Shown here: one piece after another, positions 25,399-34,620 of the stretch | Position numbering within the stretch: the first letter of the stretch is position 1 | Layout of the letters: the number at the start of each line of letters is the position of its first letter | Origin: an uncultured Flavobacteriales bacterium | Lineage (GTDB): Bacteria > Bacteroidota > Bacteroidia > Flavobacteriales_D > Sanyastnellaceae | Direction of reading: 5' to 3' | DNA length: 64,000 nucleotides | Assembly: GCA_937881575.1 (NCBI GenBank) | Contig: CALGEI010000042.1 | Span: 62,001-126,000 of the forward strand | Translations under genes and position numbers: made by a program | The notes under the pieces: model-generated | Told to the model about the DNA's origin: nothing | What the model saw: the letters and a program-made list of their open reading frames with translations, nothing else | The model's database searches: none

Positions 25399-27549
25399 AT
25401 GTTGGATATAAAAGGTGCAATTGCACTAAACTACCGAGCGCTTCAATTATTTTTATTGGGTTTGAGCGCCTTATTCATGGCTCCACTTTGGAGTCAGTCA
25501 GATCAACTTCCCTCTGGGGCGCCTTCCACTGCGGATGTGAAATTCTGTGGTCAATGGCAGATGTCAGAGGCCTTCTTTGAGGCCCATCCGGAATTGCGCC
25601 TCGAAGCTCAGCAGGCGGATGAAAAGTTGGAAAAGGAGACGGCAGATTTCTCGGACGTCAACCGAGACGAACTCATTGTCATTCCTGTCGTCTTTCATGT
25701 CATCCATTACAATGGGCCTGAAAACGTCAGTGATGACCAAATACACAGTGCCATTGCGGTCATGAACCGGGACTTTAGAAAGTTGAATGAGGATGTCACG
25801 GATGTCATCGCGGCATTCGAGGATATCGCGAATGACGTTGAAATTGAATTTCGCTTAGCACAGCGTGACCCGAATGGCAACTGCCACATAGGGATTAACC
25901 GCTTGCTGAGCCCCTTGACTTATGAGGGCGGCGGTGAGGTGAAAGATTTGATTCAATGGCCGCGCAACAGTTACTTGAACATTTGGGTCGTTGAAAATGC
26001 GGCGGGAGCAGCGGGTTATAGTTTGTATCCCAGTTCGGTGAACGGAAATCAGGGAGCGGGCAACGACGGCATTGTGGTCGCCCACGATTACACCGGAAAC
26101 ATGGGGACGAGCAACAATTACCGATCACGCACACTGACCCATGAAGCGGGACATTGGATGAATCTGAGGCACACTTGGGGCAATAGCAACAATCCGGGGC
26201 AAGCTGACAATTGCGATGAGGATGACAACGTAGACGACACGCCATTGACGAGTGGATGGACCTCTTGCAATGTGAATGGGGAGACGTGTGGTTCACTGGA
26301 CAATGTCCAGAATTACATGGAGTATTCGTATTGTGGTCGCATGTTCTCTGCAGGCCAAGGGACGCGAATGCGCGCAGCGATGTACAGCAACGTGGCGCAG
26401 CGCAATCAATTGTGGACACCCGAGAATTTAGAGGAAACCGGCGTTCTGGAAGGGTCGATTCTTTGTGAGGCACGTTTCTCAGCATCGCGCCAAACCATTT
26501 GCGCTGGCGATTCCGTGCAGTTTTTCGACAACAGCTACCACGGCGTGACGAATTGGAACTGGTCATTTGGCGATGGTCAAACATCGGAAGGTCCCAGTCC
26601 CTGGAATCAATTCATGGAACCGGGTATGTATGATGTGATGCTGACGGCCTCGAATGGCACGGATGAAGTCAGCTTGACATTGGCGTCCTTTATCCAAGTG
26701 CTGCCTTCAGGAGCGTTGCCGTTGCCATTTGCGGATGATTTTGAAGAAGCCGAACTCTCTGAAGATTGGTTTATGGTAGATTTGGGAGCGGACGGAGAGG
26801 GTTGGGAATTGACATCTGCCGCGGCGATTTCTGGCTCCCAATCCATGAAAATTCAAAACTGGTCCAATTTTGTTGAATTCAATTCAGACCAGTTGGTGAG
26901 CAGCTCGATGGACATGTCGGATGCCGAAGAAATTCAAATTTCTTACAAGTGGGCATACAGCTATAAAGGCACGGATGAAGACGAGGACGAAACAGACGAT
27001 CGACTCAAGATTTATGTTTCACCAGATTGTGGCGAAACATGGAGTTTGCGTCGCATGCACCGGGGGTATACGGATTTGCCGTCTGCGCCACCGCACCCAT
27101 TTTCATTCACGCCATCAGGTCAGGATGAATGGAATTCGTACACGCTGGTCCTTCCTTACGAGCAATTTTTCACGGAGAACTTCCGGATGATGTTTGAGTT
27201 TGAGAGCCGATTGGGAAACAACATTTTCCTGGATGACATCAACATTCAAGTACTCACGGCTTCTGATCTGTTGGAGCGAGAGCGTTTGCAAGGCATCCCA
27301 TTAGAAGTGTATCCCAACCCCAGTGCAGGCGAAGCCTGGCTTGAGTTCCAAACATGGATGGACCATGAGCAGGTCACCGTTGAATTGCGCGATATGACAG
27401 GCCGCTTGGTAGAAACTGTTTATGCTGGTCAACTGGCTCCAGGCTTGCAACGTCTATCGCTAGGAACGGCCAATCCAAGAGCGGGTGTATACCTTGTAAC
27501 GGTTGAACTGGATGGCATTTCAAGCGCGACACGGGTCATTTTTGAATGA
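25399..27549 (+). CDS. Secreted M43-family zinc metalloprotease with PKD and T9SS sorting domains
   Basis: This 716-residue exoprotein begins with a signal peptide ending near PLWSQ. The M43 (pappalysin-type) catalytic domain has the zinc site THEAGHWMNLRH (near 246-257) and the Met-turn in NYMEYSYCGRMFS. Paired cysteines around it fit the family. A PKD-like domain follows with NWNWSFGDGQTSEG (about 385-398), then a jelly-roll-like region. A C-terminal domain starts VYPNPSAGEAWLEF and ends GVYLVTVELDG, the type IX secretion sorting module. It should be secreted across the outer membrane and degrade proteins. It is a single gene, ended by a strong hairpin terminator. Confidence 0.93.
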   Translation: MLDIKGAIALNYRALQLFLLGLSALFMAPLWSQSDQLPSGAPSTADVKFCGQWQMSEAFFEAHPELRLEAQQADEKLEKETADFSDVNRDELIVIPVVFHVIHYNGPENVSDDQIHSAIAVMNRDFRKLNEDVTDVIAAFEDIANDVEIEFRLAQRDPNGNCHIGINRLLSPLTYEGGGEVKDLIQWPRNSYLNIWVVENAAGAAGYSLYPSSVNGNQGAGNDGIVVAHDYTGNMGTSNNYRSRTLTHEAGHWMNLRHTWGNSNNPGQADNCDEDDNVDDTPLTSGWTSCNVNGETCGSLDNVQNYMEYSYCGRMFSAGQGTRMRAAMYSNVAQRNQLWTPENLEETGVLEGSILCEARFSASRQTICAGDSVQFFDNSYHGVTNWNWSFGDGQTSEGPSPWNQFMEPGMYDVMLTASNGTDEVSLTLASFIQVLPSGALPLPFADDFEEAELSEDWFMVDLGADGEGWELTSAAAISGSQSMKIQNWSNFVEFNSDQLVSSSMDMSDAEEIQISYKWAYSYKGTDEDEDETDDRLKIYVSPDCGETWSLRRMHRGYTDLPSAPPHPFSFTPSGQDEWNSYTLVLPYEQFFTENFRMMFEFESRLGNNIFLDDINIQVLTASDLLERERLQGIPLEVYPNPSAGEAWLEFQTWMDHEQVTVELRDMTGRLVETVYAGQLAPGLQRLSLGTANPRAGVYLVTVELDGISSATRVIFE

Positions 27550-27585
27550 GTCCTCTGAGGTCTAGGTCAAAAAGCTGACGAAACG

Positions 27586-27624
27586 AAAACGACCGCGATG
27601 GACTAAGTCCGTCGCGGTCGTTTT
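27586..27624. terminator. Bidirectional intrinsic terminator
   Basis: A long, nearly perfect inverted repeat: AAAACGACCGCGA pairs with TCGCGGTCGTTTT, with an inner GGAC/GTCC stem and a TAA loop. A-tract on the left and T-tract on the right let it work on both strands. It lies between the convergent protease gene and the minus-strand secreted protein gene. Confidence 0.9.
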
Positions 27625-27651
27625 GTGTTCCGTTCATGGAACGGACCTCGA

Positions 27652-28077
27652 TTAGCTCTTAGAGCCCATTAGCACGGTCACACAACCTTCATGCATGATG
27701 GCTGTTTCTGATGGTGGAACTTGAACTTTCACTTGAAGTTGCTGTGTGGTCTCCACCTTGAAGTCTACATGCGTTTCATTGGGTTCTCCTTTCCGGCTAT
27801 CAAAAAGATTCTTCCCTCGGCCATCGAAAATTTCGTAAGTCACATCGCCGAGAACGGGATGGCTGCAAACGACCAAACGGTAGTCTTGACCAGCAAGAAA
27901 AGTCAACATCAATTCAGCTTCATCACCAGGAATGAGAATGGCACTGTTGTAATTGTCATTTTGAATGTAACCATCCAAAGCGGTCATACAGTTTTTCTTG
28001 GTAAATGCGCGGCATTGCGCTTGCGCAGTTGTTGCCAAGAGGCCAAAGGCCAGGAGGAGTATAAGGGTATGCTTCAT
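27652..28077 (-). CDS. Exported protein of unknown function
   Basis: This 141-residue protein starts MKHTLILLL with a clear signal peptide ending ATTAQAQ. The mature part has a short N-terminal cysteine pair and a beta-rich body (YRLVVCSHPVLGDVTYEIFDG, QQLQVKVQVP), with a further cysteine near the C-terminus. I do not recognise the family. Disulfides are likely, as the cysteines are all in the exported part. The start at 28077 avoids overlap with the upstream lipoprotein gene, whose stop is 14 bp away, and the pair probably forms an operon. It ends at the shared terminator. Confidence 0.7.
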   Translation of the reverse strand: MKHTLILLLAFGLLATTAQAQCRAFTKKNCMTALDGYIQNDNYNSAILIPGDEAELMLTFLAGQDYRLVVCSHPVLGDVTYEIFDGRGKNLFDSRKGEPNETHVDFKVETTQQLQVKVQVPPSETAIMHEGCVTVLMGSKS

Positions 28078-28091
28078 CTTACTACGTGACA

Positions 28092-29009
28092 TTATTGGAT
28101 GCATGCGTTCCGCACAGAGGCGACGGAAGCGGCAATGGCTTGAATGGTGGCATCATCAGCCGAAAAGGTGGGGCCTCCACCGATGACGAATGATCCGGAC
28201 TCTTCTCGGTTGGTGGTGCTTTCTCCCTCTTCTGTATTGACTTGAGCAAAGGCAGCTTCAATTGGCGCCATTGCATTGAGTAAGCCAGTTAATTCAGCGG
28301 TTTGTTCGTAGCTGCGGCAAAGGCGCATCACATCATCCAACGTGAGCTTTTGCTCGGCGATGCGTTTCTTCAACTCGACGGGAGCCTCGTCCAAATGACG
28401 GGTGGCTAGGTACATCCCTTCAATCCAACCCGAGGCGACAACCAAACCCGCAAGGTCTTCTTGCCCATTGAACTTGAGACGTTCGTTGAGGTCGTAGAAC
28501 GTCTCTGATACAATGCGGATGAGTGCTTGACGATCGTTTCGATTCTCCTCAACGGATCCCATCACATCGTCACTTAAAACATCGTTCACACCCAAGGAGG
28601 TGCTCAAAGATTGAATGGCTTCGAGGTAGTCAATGCTGGTTGAGTTTTCTTCGAAAATGGTAGCATAACTCAGGTCGGCTCCGTAAATCCCTAGATTGAT
28701 GGCTTGACGATCGCTGGTGGTGTATTGCGCAGATTGACCGGCTGGATTTAAAGCGTCGGAATGAAAGTGTGCTCCGCTCCGCTTAATCAACGAGGCCGTT
28801 TCCATAGGAGATGGAGCCGCGTGGAAAATCTTGGTCAATGTCGATTGTCTCTTGGTTACAGACATCCCTTCAGAATCCATGACGGATTCTTGTGCGACTG
28901 GGTCTTGATTGCCTTGGCTGCTTTCGGCGGATTCTCCGCATCCTATCACAAGGATGACACCCAGTCCGAGGACTGCAATCGAGGTTCGTGTTCGTTGAAT
29001 GAAACGCAT
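28092..29009 (-). CDS. Putative lipoprotein of unknown function
   Basis: This 305-residue protein has a hydrophobic leader with a lipobox at VILVIGC and a Ser/Glu/Gln-rich linker after the lipidated cysteine. The remainder is predicted helical, with a repeated pattern around SETFYDLNERLKFNGQEDL and GLVVASGWIEGMYLATRHL. No enzymatic motif is visible and I cannot assign a family. It is cotranscribed with the downstream exported 141-residue protein gene. A 108-bp gap separates it from the 3' end of polA and should hold its promoter. Confidence 0.75.
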   Translation of the reverse strand: MRFIQRTRTSIAVLGLGVILVIGCGESAESSQGNQDPVAQESVMDSEGMSVTKRQSTLTKIFHAAPSPMETASLIKRSGAHFHSDALNPAGQSAQYTTSDRQAINLGIYGADLSYATIFEENSTSIDYLEAIQSLSTSLGVNDVLSDDVMGSVEENRNDRQALIRIVSETFYDLNERLKFNGQEDLAGLVVASGWIEGMYLATRHLDEAPVELKKRIAEQKLTLDDVMRLCRSYEQTAELTGLLNAMAPIEAAFAQVNTEEGESTTNREESGSFVIGGGPTFSADDATIQAIAASVASVRNACIQ

Positions 29010-29117
29010 GATATTATAGCTGGATATTGAAGCACAATTTGCCTCTCACCGCAGTCGTATACGGCAGTGTCCCTAAAAAGTTCCACACACTGCGTTGTTC
29101 AGGAAGAAAACAAGGAA

Positions 29118-31976
29118 TCAATGCGCTTCCAACCAGTCTTTTCCTGTGGACATATCGACGACGAGCGGCACGGCGATTTCAACCGCCTCAACCATGGACT
29201 GTCTCACCATTTCCTGCACGGCGTCGACTTCCTCTATGGGCACATCGAAAACCAATTCGTCGTGCACTTGCATGATCATACGCGATTTCAATCCAGCCGA
29301 TTGAATGGCCTTGTCCACACGGACCATTGCGACTTTGATGATGTCGGCTGCGGACCCTTGAATTGGAGCATTCACAGCATTCCGTTCAGCGAAAGCACGG
29401 ACCGTGGCATTGTTGGATTGAATATCCGGTAAATAGCGCCGCCGTCCCATCACGGTCTCAGCGTATCCCTTTTCACGGACGCTCTCAACGCACCGTGCTG
29501 TGAATTGTTTGAGGTCTTTGAATTGTTCGAAATAGGCGTCGATGATTTGCTTGGCTTCTCTCCGAGGAATGCCCAAGTTCTGAGCCAAACCGAAGGCACC
29601 TTGACCATACAAAATGCCGAAATTCACGGCTTTTGCCTTGCTCCGCATGGCACGGTCGACCTCCTCAACAGCGACATTGAATACTTTGGCAGCAGTGGCG
29701 GTGTGGATGTCGAGGCCTTGGATAAACGCTTCCACGAGCCCGGGATCTTGCGACAATGCTGCAGCAATTCGCAATTCTACTTGGCTGTAGTCAGCGGCTA
29801 GAAGGACATGTCCATCGCTGGCAGGTATGAACGCCTTGCGAATTGCGCGACCCTCGGGTGTGCGAATCGGAATGTTTTGCAGATTCGGATCTTTTGAACT
29901 CAATCGACCCGTTGCCGCTACAGTTTGTTGGTAGTTGGTATGCACCCTGCCAGTATCGGAATGGACCAATTTGGGCAAGGGCTCAACATAGGTCGTCAGC
30001 AGTTTTTTGAGCTTGCGGTACGCGAGAATGTCGCCGACAATCGGGTGAGCATCCTGAAGTTTTGACAAGACCTCTTCGCCTGTTGGGTATTGTCCCGTCT
30101 TCGTCTTCTTGACTTGAGCCGGGATGCTCAGTTTTTCAAAGAGGATGTTGCCAAGTTGCTTTGGACTATCAATATTGAAAGGCTCTCCTGCAACTTCATG
30201 GATATTGGCAGTCAGTTGCTCTAGTCGTTCCGACAGCTCTACGCTATAAGTCTGCAATTCTGCTACGTCGATGCGAACTCCTTCTAGCTCCATCTCAGCC
30301 AAAATTCGGACAAGGGGCATTTCCACTGACTCGAACAAATCGGTGGCTACTACATCGAGCATTTGAGGGATAAAGCGCTCTCTCAATTGCCAGGTGATGT
30401 CCACGTCTTCGCAGGCGTAATCAGTAATGGTAGCGACATCTAAGTCGGCCATCGTTCGCTGGTCCTTTCCCGCTTTGCCGATGAGGTCCGTAATCGGCAC
30501 TGTGGTGTAATTCAGCTCTACTTCTGCCAGGCGATCCAATTTGTGAGATCCTTCCGGTTGGATGAGGTAATGTGCGACCATGGTGTCGAACAACTTGTTT
30601 TGAATCTTCACGCCTCTTCGCGCGAGCATTTTGTAATCAAATTTAAAATGGTGCGCAACGACTTCCTTCGCGGGGTCCGAGAACACAGGGGCTAGCAACT
30701 CTAGAAGGGTTTTTTCAGTCCAGTCCTGACTGGCTACGGGTACCCAAAAAGCTTCACCGGACTGGACGCAGAATGACATGCCCACCAAGTCAGCGTCCAT
30801 GGTGTTCAGCCCCGAAGTCTCGGTGTCAAATGCATAAACGGGAGCTTTTTGAAGACGTTCTACTAAACCGTCAAGCTCGGCACGCTTCTGAACCAAATGG
30901 TATTCATGGGGCACATTCTGAAGGGAATTGCCATCGTTTGTGTCGTTCGACTGTGTCGTGAAATGCGCTGAAACCGTGGTCCCAGAAGCCCCTGCGGGTG
31001 TTCCGAACAAATCGAGTTGGGAGCCTTCGGTGTCAATGGGTGCCTGCTCTGCAACGCTGACTGCTGGCTTGGTCGATTCGCTCGGTCCGGCGTCTCCGAG
31101 GATGCGTTTGGCCAATGTCCGAAACTCCAACTCTTCCAAGGTCTCTCTCAATTCCTTTGGTTTGGGCGTTTCCATTGCCATGGCATCCAAGTCAATTTCC
31201 ATGGGAATATCCAGGCATATCGTCGCTAACTCCTTCGAGAGTATGGCCTGTTCCCGATTTTCTTCAACCCGTTCTTTCAGCTTGCCTTTGAGTTCATGGC
31301 TGTTCTCCAAAATGCTTTCCATGCTGCCATATTGCAGGAGCAGCTTGGAGGCGGTTTTGGCCCCAACTCCGGGTACTCCCGGGATGTTGTCTGCGCTATC
31401 TCCCATGAGCCCAAGGAGATCAATCACCTGTTTGGGGTGGTCTACACCGAATTTCTCGCAGATCTCGGGTGGCCCCCAAACTTCGGCAGGACCTCCACCT
31501 TTCGCTGGTCGAAACATGCGAACCTTCTCCGTAACGAGTTGCCCAAAATCTTTGTCGGGCGTCATCATGTAGACATCAAATCCAGCCACTTCGGCTTGCT
31601 GAGCAATGAAGCCAATCACATCGTCTGCTTCATAGCCTACTTTGCTAATCTGGGGAATGTTGAGCCCTTCCAAAATCTGAAAAATCCAAGGAACAGAACG
31701 CTTAATGTCCTCAGGTGTTTCGTCTCGGTTGGCCTTGTATTCCGGATATTGGACGTTTCGAAAGGATCCTCCGGGAGAATCGAAAACGACTGCCAAGTGG
31801 GTGGGCTTTTCGTTGCGAATAATCTCCAAAACCGCGTTGGTAAACCCAAAAACAGCGCTGGTGTTCAGGCCTTTGGAGTTGATTCTTGGGTTTTTTATGA
31901 ATGCGTAATAAGCCCGGAAAATTAAGGCATAGGCATCAATGAGAAAGAGCTTTTTATCTGAGCTTGCTGTGATCAT
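29118..31976 (-). CDS. polA: DNA polymerase I
   Basis: This repair and Okazaki-fragment polymerase is complete at 952 residues with three domains. The 5'-3' exonuclease domain (about 1-300) has LIDAYALIFRAYYAF and DADDVIG-like acidic clusters. The 3'-5' proofreading domain keeps the metal-binding D-x-E in VYAFDTETSGLN (near 380), so proofreading should be active. The polymerase domain has motif A LAADYSQVELRIAA, motif B RSKAKAVNFGILYG and motif C MQVHDELVFD. A TAACTTCG promoter-like element lies 31 bp before the ATG. It is separated from the downstream lipoprotein gene by 108 bp. Confidence 0.97.
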   Translation of the reverse strand: MITASSDKKLFLIDAYALIFRAYYAFIKNPRINSKGLNTSAVFGFTNAVLEIIRNEKPTHLAVVFDSPGGSFRNVQYPEYKANRDETPEDIKRSVPWIFQILEGLNIPQISKVGYEADDVIGFIAQQAEVAGFDVYMMTPDKDFGQLVTEKVRMFRPAKGGGPAEVWGPPEICEKFGVDHPKQVIDLLGLMGDSADNIPGVPGVGAKTASKLLLQYGSMESILENSHELKGKLKERVEENREQAILSKELATICLDIPMEIDLDAMAMETPKPKELRETLEELEFRTLAKRILGDAGPSESTKPAVSVAEQAPIDTEGSQLDLFGTPAGASGTTVSAHFTTQSNDTNDGNSLQNVPHEYHLVQKRAELDGLVERLQKAPVYAFDTETSGLNTMDADLVGMSFCVQSGEAFWVPVASQDWTEKTLLELLAPVFSDPAKEVVAHHFKFDYKMLARRGVKIQNKLFDTMVAHYLIQPEGSHKLDRLAEVELNYTTVPITDLIGKAGKDQRTMADLDVATITDYACEDVDITWQLRERFIPQMLDVVATDLFESVEMPLVRILAEMELEGVRIDVAELQTYSVELSERLEQLTANIHEVAGEPFNIDSPKQLGNILFEKLSIPAQVKKTKTGQYPTGEEVLSKLQDAHPIVGDILAYRKLKKLLTTYVEPLPKLVHSDTGRVHTNYQQTVAATGRLSSKDPNLQNIPIRTPEGRAIRKAFIPASDGHVLLAADYSQVELRIAAALSQDPGLVEAFIQGLDIHTATAAKVFNVAVEEVDRAMRSKAKAVNFGILYGQGAFGLAQNLGIPRREAKQIIDAYFEQFKDLKQFTARCVESVREKGYAETVMGRRRYLPDIQSNNATVRAFAERNAVNAPIQGSAADIIKVAMVRVDKAIQSAGLKSRMIMQVHDELVFDVPIEEVDAVQEMVRQSMVEAVEIAVPLVVDMSTGKDWLEAH

Positions 31977-32007
31977 GTGGTCAGGACATCTTCAATGGAT
32001 GTTCCTC

Positions 32008-32015
32008 CGAAGTTA
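32008..32015 (-). promoter_or_regulatory. Candidate -7 promoter element of polA
   Basis: Read on the minus strand, TAACTTCG lies 31 bases upstream of the polA ATG, in the 70-bp gap after the DUF2480 gene. It is one of the recurring TAnCTTCG octamers. Confidence 0.3.
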
Positions 32016-32046
32016 CCGCAGATGTTGGAATTCTGACGGGTCTAAC

Positions 32047-32556
32047 TCAAGCTTTTGGCTGCTTATAAATTGGAACCGTAGAGCAAGGCTCTCCGTACAT
32101 GATGGATCGGGCTACGGGCTGTAATTTTCGGATGACATGCCCCAAGGCATGGGGACCTCCCGCTTCTGAACAACCTTTGATGACGATACGGGCATCGGTG
32201 AATGGAGCCGGATCCATGGCTTCGATATTGGCAATCAAGATTTGGGATTTCACCTCTTCGGTATTTCCAATCCAAACCAGGGCATGAAGTTGAGTCAATT
32301 GTGAGGTGACGAGCATCCAGGCCCAGTCAGGAATGACAGCTTCGGAAGAACAGAAAAGGGCAACAGTACGTCCTCGAAAGTCTGATTCTTGGAGCGATTT
32401 CAGAGATTCTCGAAATGGCTTTTCACGCAAAATAAGACCCTCCCAGAGATAATCATGAAGATCGAATGTGACCAGGGCGCTGTGTGGGAACAAGTCTCCT
32501 AAGTCAAGCGAGACAAGTCCGCTTTCATCCACGCGATTGCGAATTTCGTCTGACAT
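32047..32556 (-). CDS. DUF2480 family protein
   Basis: This 169-residue cytoplasmic protein matches the Bacteroidota DUF2480 family over its full length. It starts EIRNRVDESGLVSLDLGD, continues with DYLWEGLILREKPFRE and the central VALFCSSEAVIPDWAW, and ends with VIKGCSEAGG and RSIMYGEPCSTVPIYK. The conserved cysteines in the central and final motifs suggest a metal or redox role, but no function has been established. It lies 8 bp downstream of dxs on the same strand, so it is probably cotranscribed with the isoprenoid gene. Confidence 0.9.
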   Translation of the reverse strand: MSDEIRNRVDESGLVSLDLGDLFPHSALVTFDLHDYLWEGLILREKPFRESLKSLQESDFRGRTVALFCSSEAVIPDWAWMLVTSQLTQLHALVWIGNTEEVKSQILIANIEAMDPAPFTDARIVIKGCSEAGGPHALGHVIRKLQPVARSIMYGEPCSTVPIYKQPKA

Positions 32557-32564
32557 AATTCAGT

Positions 32565-34514
32565 TTATCCGGCGCTTTGGACGGAAGTGAGCCGGTTGTT
32601 TTTCTGCTCCATCATGAGCACGGCCGTTTCAATGATGCTGGCGTCGTCGTATCCATTCTCAGCATACAATTCTTGCTGGGTACCATGTTCCACGTAGCGA
32701 TCAGGCAGCCCCAAACGCTTGACACGTGCTTGGTAACCATTGTCTGCCATGAATTCAATCACGGCACTGCCAAATCCACCAACGATGCAACCATCTTCAA
32801 CGATGATCACATCTTCGAATGAGCTAAATACCTCATGCAAGAGCATTTCATCCAAAGGCTTGACAAATCGCATGTCGTAATGCGCTGCTGAGATCGCGCG
32901 ATTTTTCAACGTAGGGATGGCTTGGGTGACTTGTGTTCCTATGGCACCGATGCTCAATATGGCGATGTCTTCGCCAGCGTGTAATTTTCGTCCTGACCCC
33001 AAGCGGATGGCCTCGAAAGGTTGACGCCAGTCCACAATGGAACCGGCTCCACGAGGATATCGAATAGAAAATGGACCTTGGTGCTTTTGAGTCGCGGTGT
33101 ACATCAAGTTGCGCAAATCCACTTCATCCATGGGAGCAGACACCACCATGTTGGGAATGCATCGCATGTAGGCCATATCATAGGCTCCGTGATGCGTGGG
33201 CCCATCGGCTCCGGCAACGCCACCGCGGTCTAAGCAAAAAACGACGTGCAAATTTTGGATAGCGACATCATGAATGACTTGGTCGTAAGCCCGTTGCATG
33301 AAGCTGGAATAGATGTTGCAGAACGGCACTTTGCCTTGAGTGGCCATGCCCGCGCTAAACGTCACAGCATGTTGCTCGGCGATTCCAACATCAAAAGCGC
33401 GTTCAGGCATTTCTTCCAACATGAACTTCAACGAGGAACCTGATGGCATGGCAGGTGTGACACCGACAATGCGCGCATCCATCTTGGCCAATTCGATGAT
33501 GGAGTGCCCGAAAACATCCTGAAATTTGGGCGGTTGTGGTGTTGTTTTGGCAGTTCGGACGATTTCACCGGTCTCTTTATTGAACAACCCGGGAGCATGC
33601 CAAGTCGTTGGACTTCCGGCTTCTGCAGGAGCATAACCTTTCCCTTTTGTGGTGACGCAGTGGAGCAATTTAGGGCCGGGAATGTGCTTGATGTCCTCCA
33701 TGATTTGGGCCAAATGCTCCACGTCATGGCCGTCTACTGGACCGAAATAGCGAAAATTGAGGGACTCAAAAAGATTGGACTGATTCAAAAGTGCTGACTT
33801 GACAGCGGCCTCAACTTTTTGGGCAATCACTTGTGCATTCGGTCCAAATTTTGAAATGCGTCCAAGCAGATGCCACACCTCATCTTTGACCTTGTTGTAG
33901 GTTTTCGAGGTGGTGATATCGGTGAGGTAATCCTTGAGGGCACCGACATTCGGATCGATGGACATGCAGTTATCATTCAAAACAACCAGGAGATTGGTGT
34001 CTTCAGATCCGCCATGATTCAACCCCTCAAAGGCGAGACCGGCAGTCATGGCGCCGTCGCCGATCACGGCTATGTGTTGTTTTTTATGATCACCGTTGAT
34101 TTTGCTGGCCATGGCCATTCCAAGGGCTGCAGAAATGGAAGTGGAACTGTGGCCAACACCGAAGGTGTCGTAAACACTTTCGGAGCGTTTCGGAAATCCT
34201 GAAAGTCCCTTATAAACTCGATTTGTATGAAAATCCTCTCGTCTACCCGTCAAGATTTTATGGCCATACGCTTGGTGTCCCACGTCCCAGACCAACTGAT
34301 CCTCTGGGGTATTGAAGACATAGTGCAAGGCAACGGTCAATTCTACGACACCCAAACTTGCACCGAAGTGGCCCCCTTTCTCTGACACAACGTCAACGAT
34401 AAATTGACGCAAATCCTCGCATACATCAGGTAAGTCTGATTGCTCGAATAGACGTCGCAAGTCAGAAGGGCTGTTGATTTTGGATAGGTGCGGACCTGCT
34501 GGGAAGGAATTCAT
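32565..34514 (-). CDS. dxs: 1-deoxy-D-xylulose-5-phosphate synthase
   Basis: The first enzyme of the MEP isoprenoid pathway condenses pyruvate and glyceraldehyde 3-phosphate with thiamine diphosphate. The 649-residue protein has GGHFGASLGVVELTVALHY (about 48-66), the DVGHQAYGHKILTGR histidine segment, and the ThDP motif GDGAMTAGLAFEGLNH ending in DNCMSIDPN. The transketolase pyrimidine domain is marked by GIAEQHAVTFSAGMA, and DRGGVAGADGPTHHG also fits DXS. All domains are complete. With ispG it shows that this organism uses the MEP route. It leads a two-gene operon with DUF2480. Confidence 0.97.
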   Translation of the reverse strand: MNSFPAGPHLSKINSPSDLRRLFEQSDLPDVCEDLRQFIVDVVSEKGGHFGASLGVVELTVALHYVFNTPEDQLVWDVGHQAYGHKILTGRREDFHTNRVYKGLSGFPKRSESVYDTFGVGHSSTSISAALGMAMASKINGDHKKQHIAVIGDGAMTAGLAFEGLNHGGSEDTNLLVVLNDNCMSIDPNVGALKDYLTDITTSKTYNKVKDEVWHLLGRISKFGPNAQVIAQKVEAAVKSALLNQSNLFESLNFRYFGPVDGHDVEHLAQIMEDIKHIPGPKLLHCVTTKGKGYAPAEAGSPTTWHAPGLFNKETGEIVRTAKTTPQPPKFQDVFGHSIIELAKMDARIVGVTPAMPSGSSLKFMLEEMPERAFDVGIAEQHAVTFSAGMATQGKVPFCNIYSSFMQRAYDQVIHDVAIQNLHVVFCLDRGGVAGADGPTHHGAYDMAYMRCIPNMVVSAPMDEVDLRNLMYTATQKHQGPFSIRYPRGAGSIVDWRQPFEAIRLGSGRKLHAGEDIAILSIGAIGTQVTQAIPTLKNRAISAAHYDMRFVKPLDEMLLHEVFSSFEDVIIVEDGCIVGGFGSAVIEFMADNGYQARVKRLGLPDRYVEHGTQQELYAENGYDDASIIETAVLMMEQKNNRLTSVQSAG

Positions 34515-34548
34515 GGCTTCAGAAGCGGAGATATATATCCGATCACAA

Positions 34549-34556
34549 CAAATCTA
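34549..34556 (-). promoter_or_regulatory. Candidate -7 promoter element of dxs
   Basis: On the minus strand TAGATTTG is an exact match to the Bacteroidota TAnnTTTG consensus, 34 bases upstream of the dxs ATG. An 8-bp inverted repeat lies just upstream of it. Confidence 0.4.
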
Positions 34557-34563
34557 AGGGGTT

Positions 34564-34590
34564 CTTGTTCGGTCTGCATCAGCGAACAAG
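34564..34590. repeat. Inverted repeat upstream of dxs
   Basis: CTTGTTCG and CGAACAAG form a perfect 8-bp inverted repeat around an 11-base centre. It lies between the purQ stop and the dxs promoter candidate. No T-tract follows on either strand at the usual spacing, so an operator-like site or a weak transcription barrier after purQ are both possible. Confidence 0.45.
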
Positions 34591-34620
34591 CCCATTTTCC
34601 CAACAAAAAACCCGAACTCT

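Noticed and set aside
25895-26584. 229-codon minus-strand frame over the M43 protease
   Set aside because: Cys/Arg-rich composition with no motif; it mirrors the catalytic-domain coding sequence on the other strand.
30928-31925. Two long plus-strand frames (214 and 209 codons) inside polA
   Set aside because: Both are antisense shadows of the polA coding sequence; the products have no family resemblance and no upstream signals.
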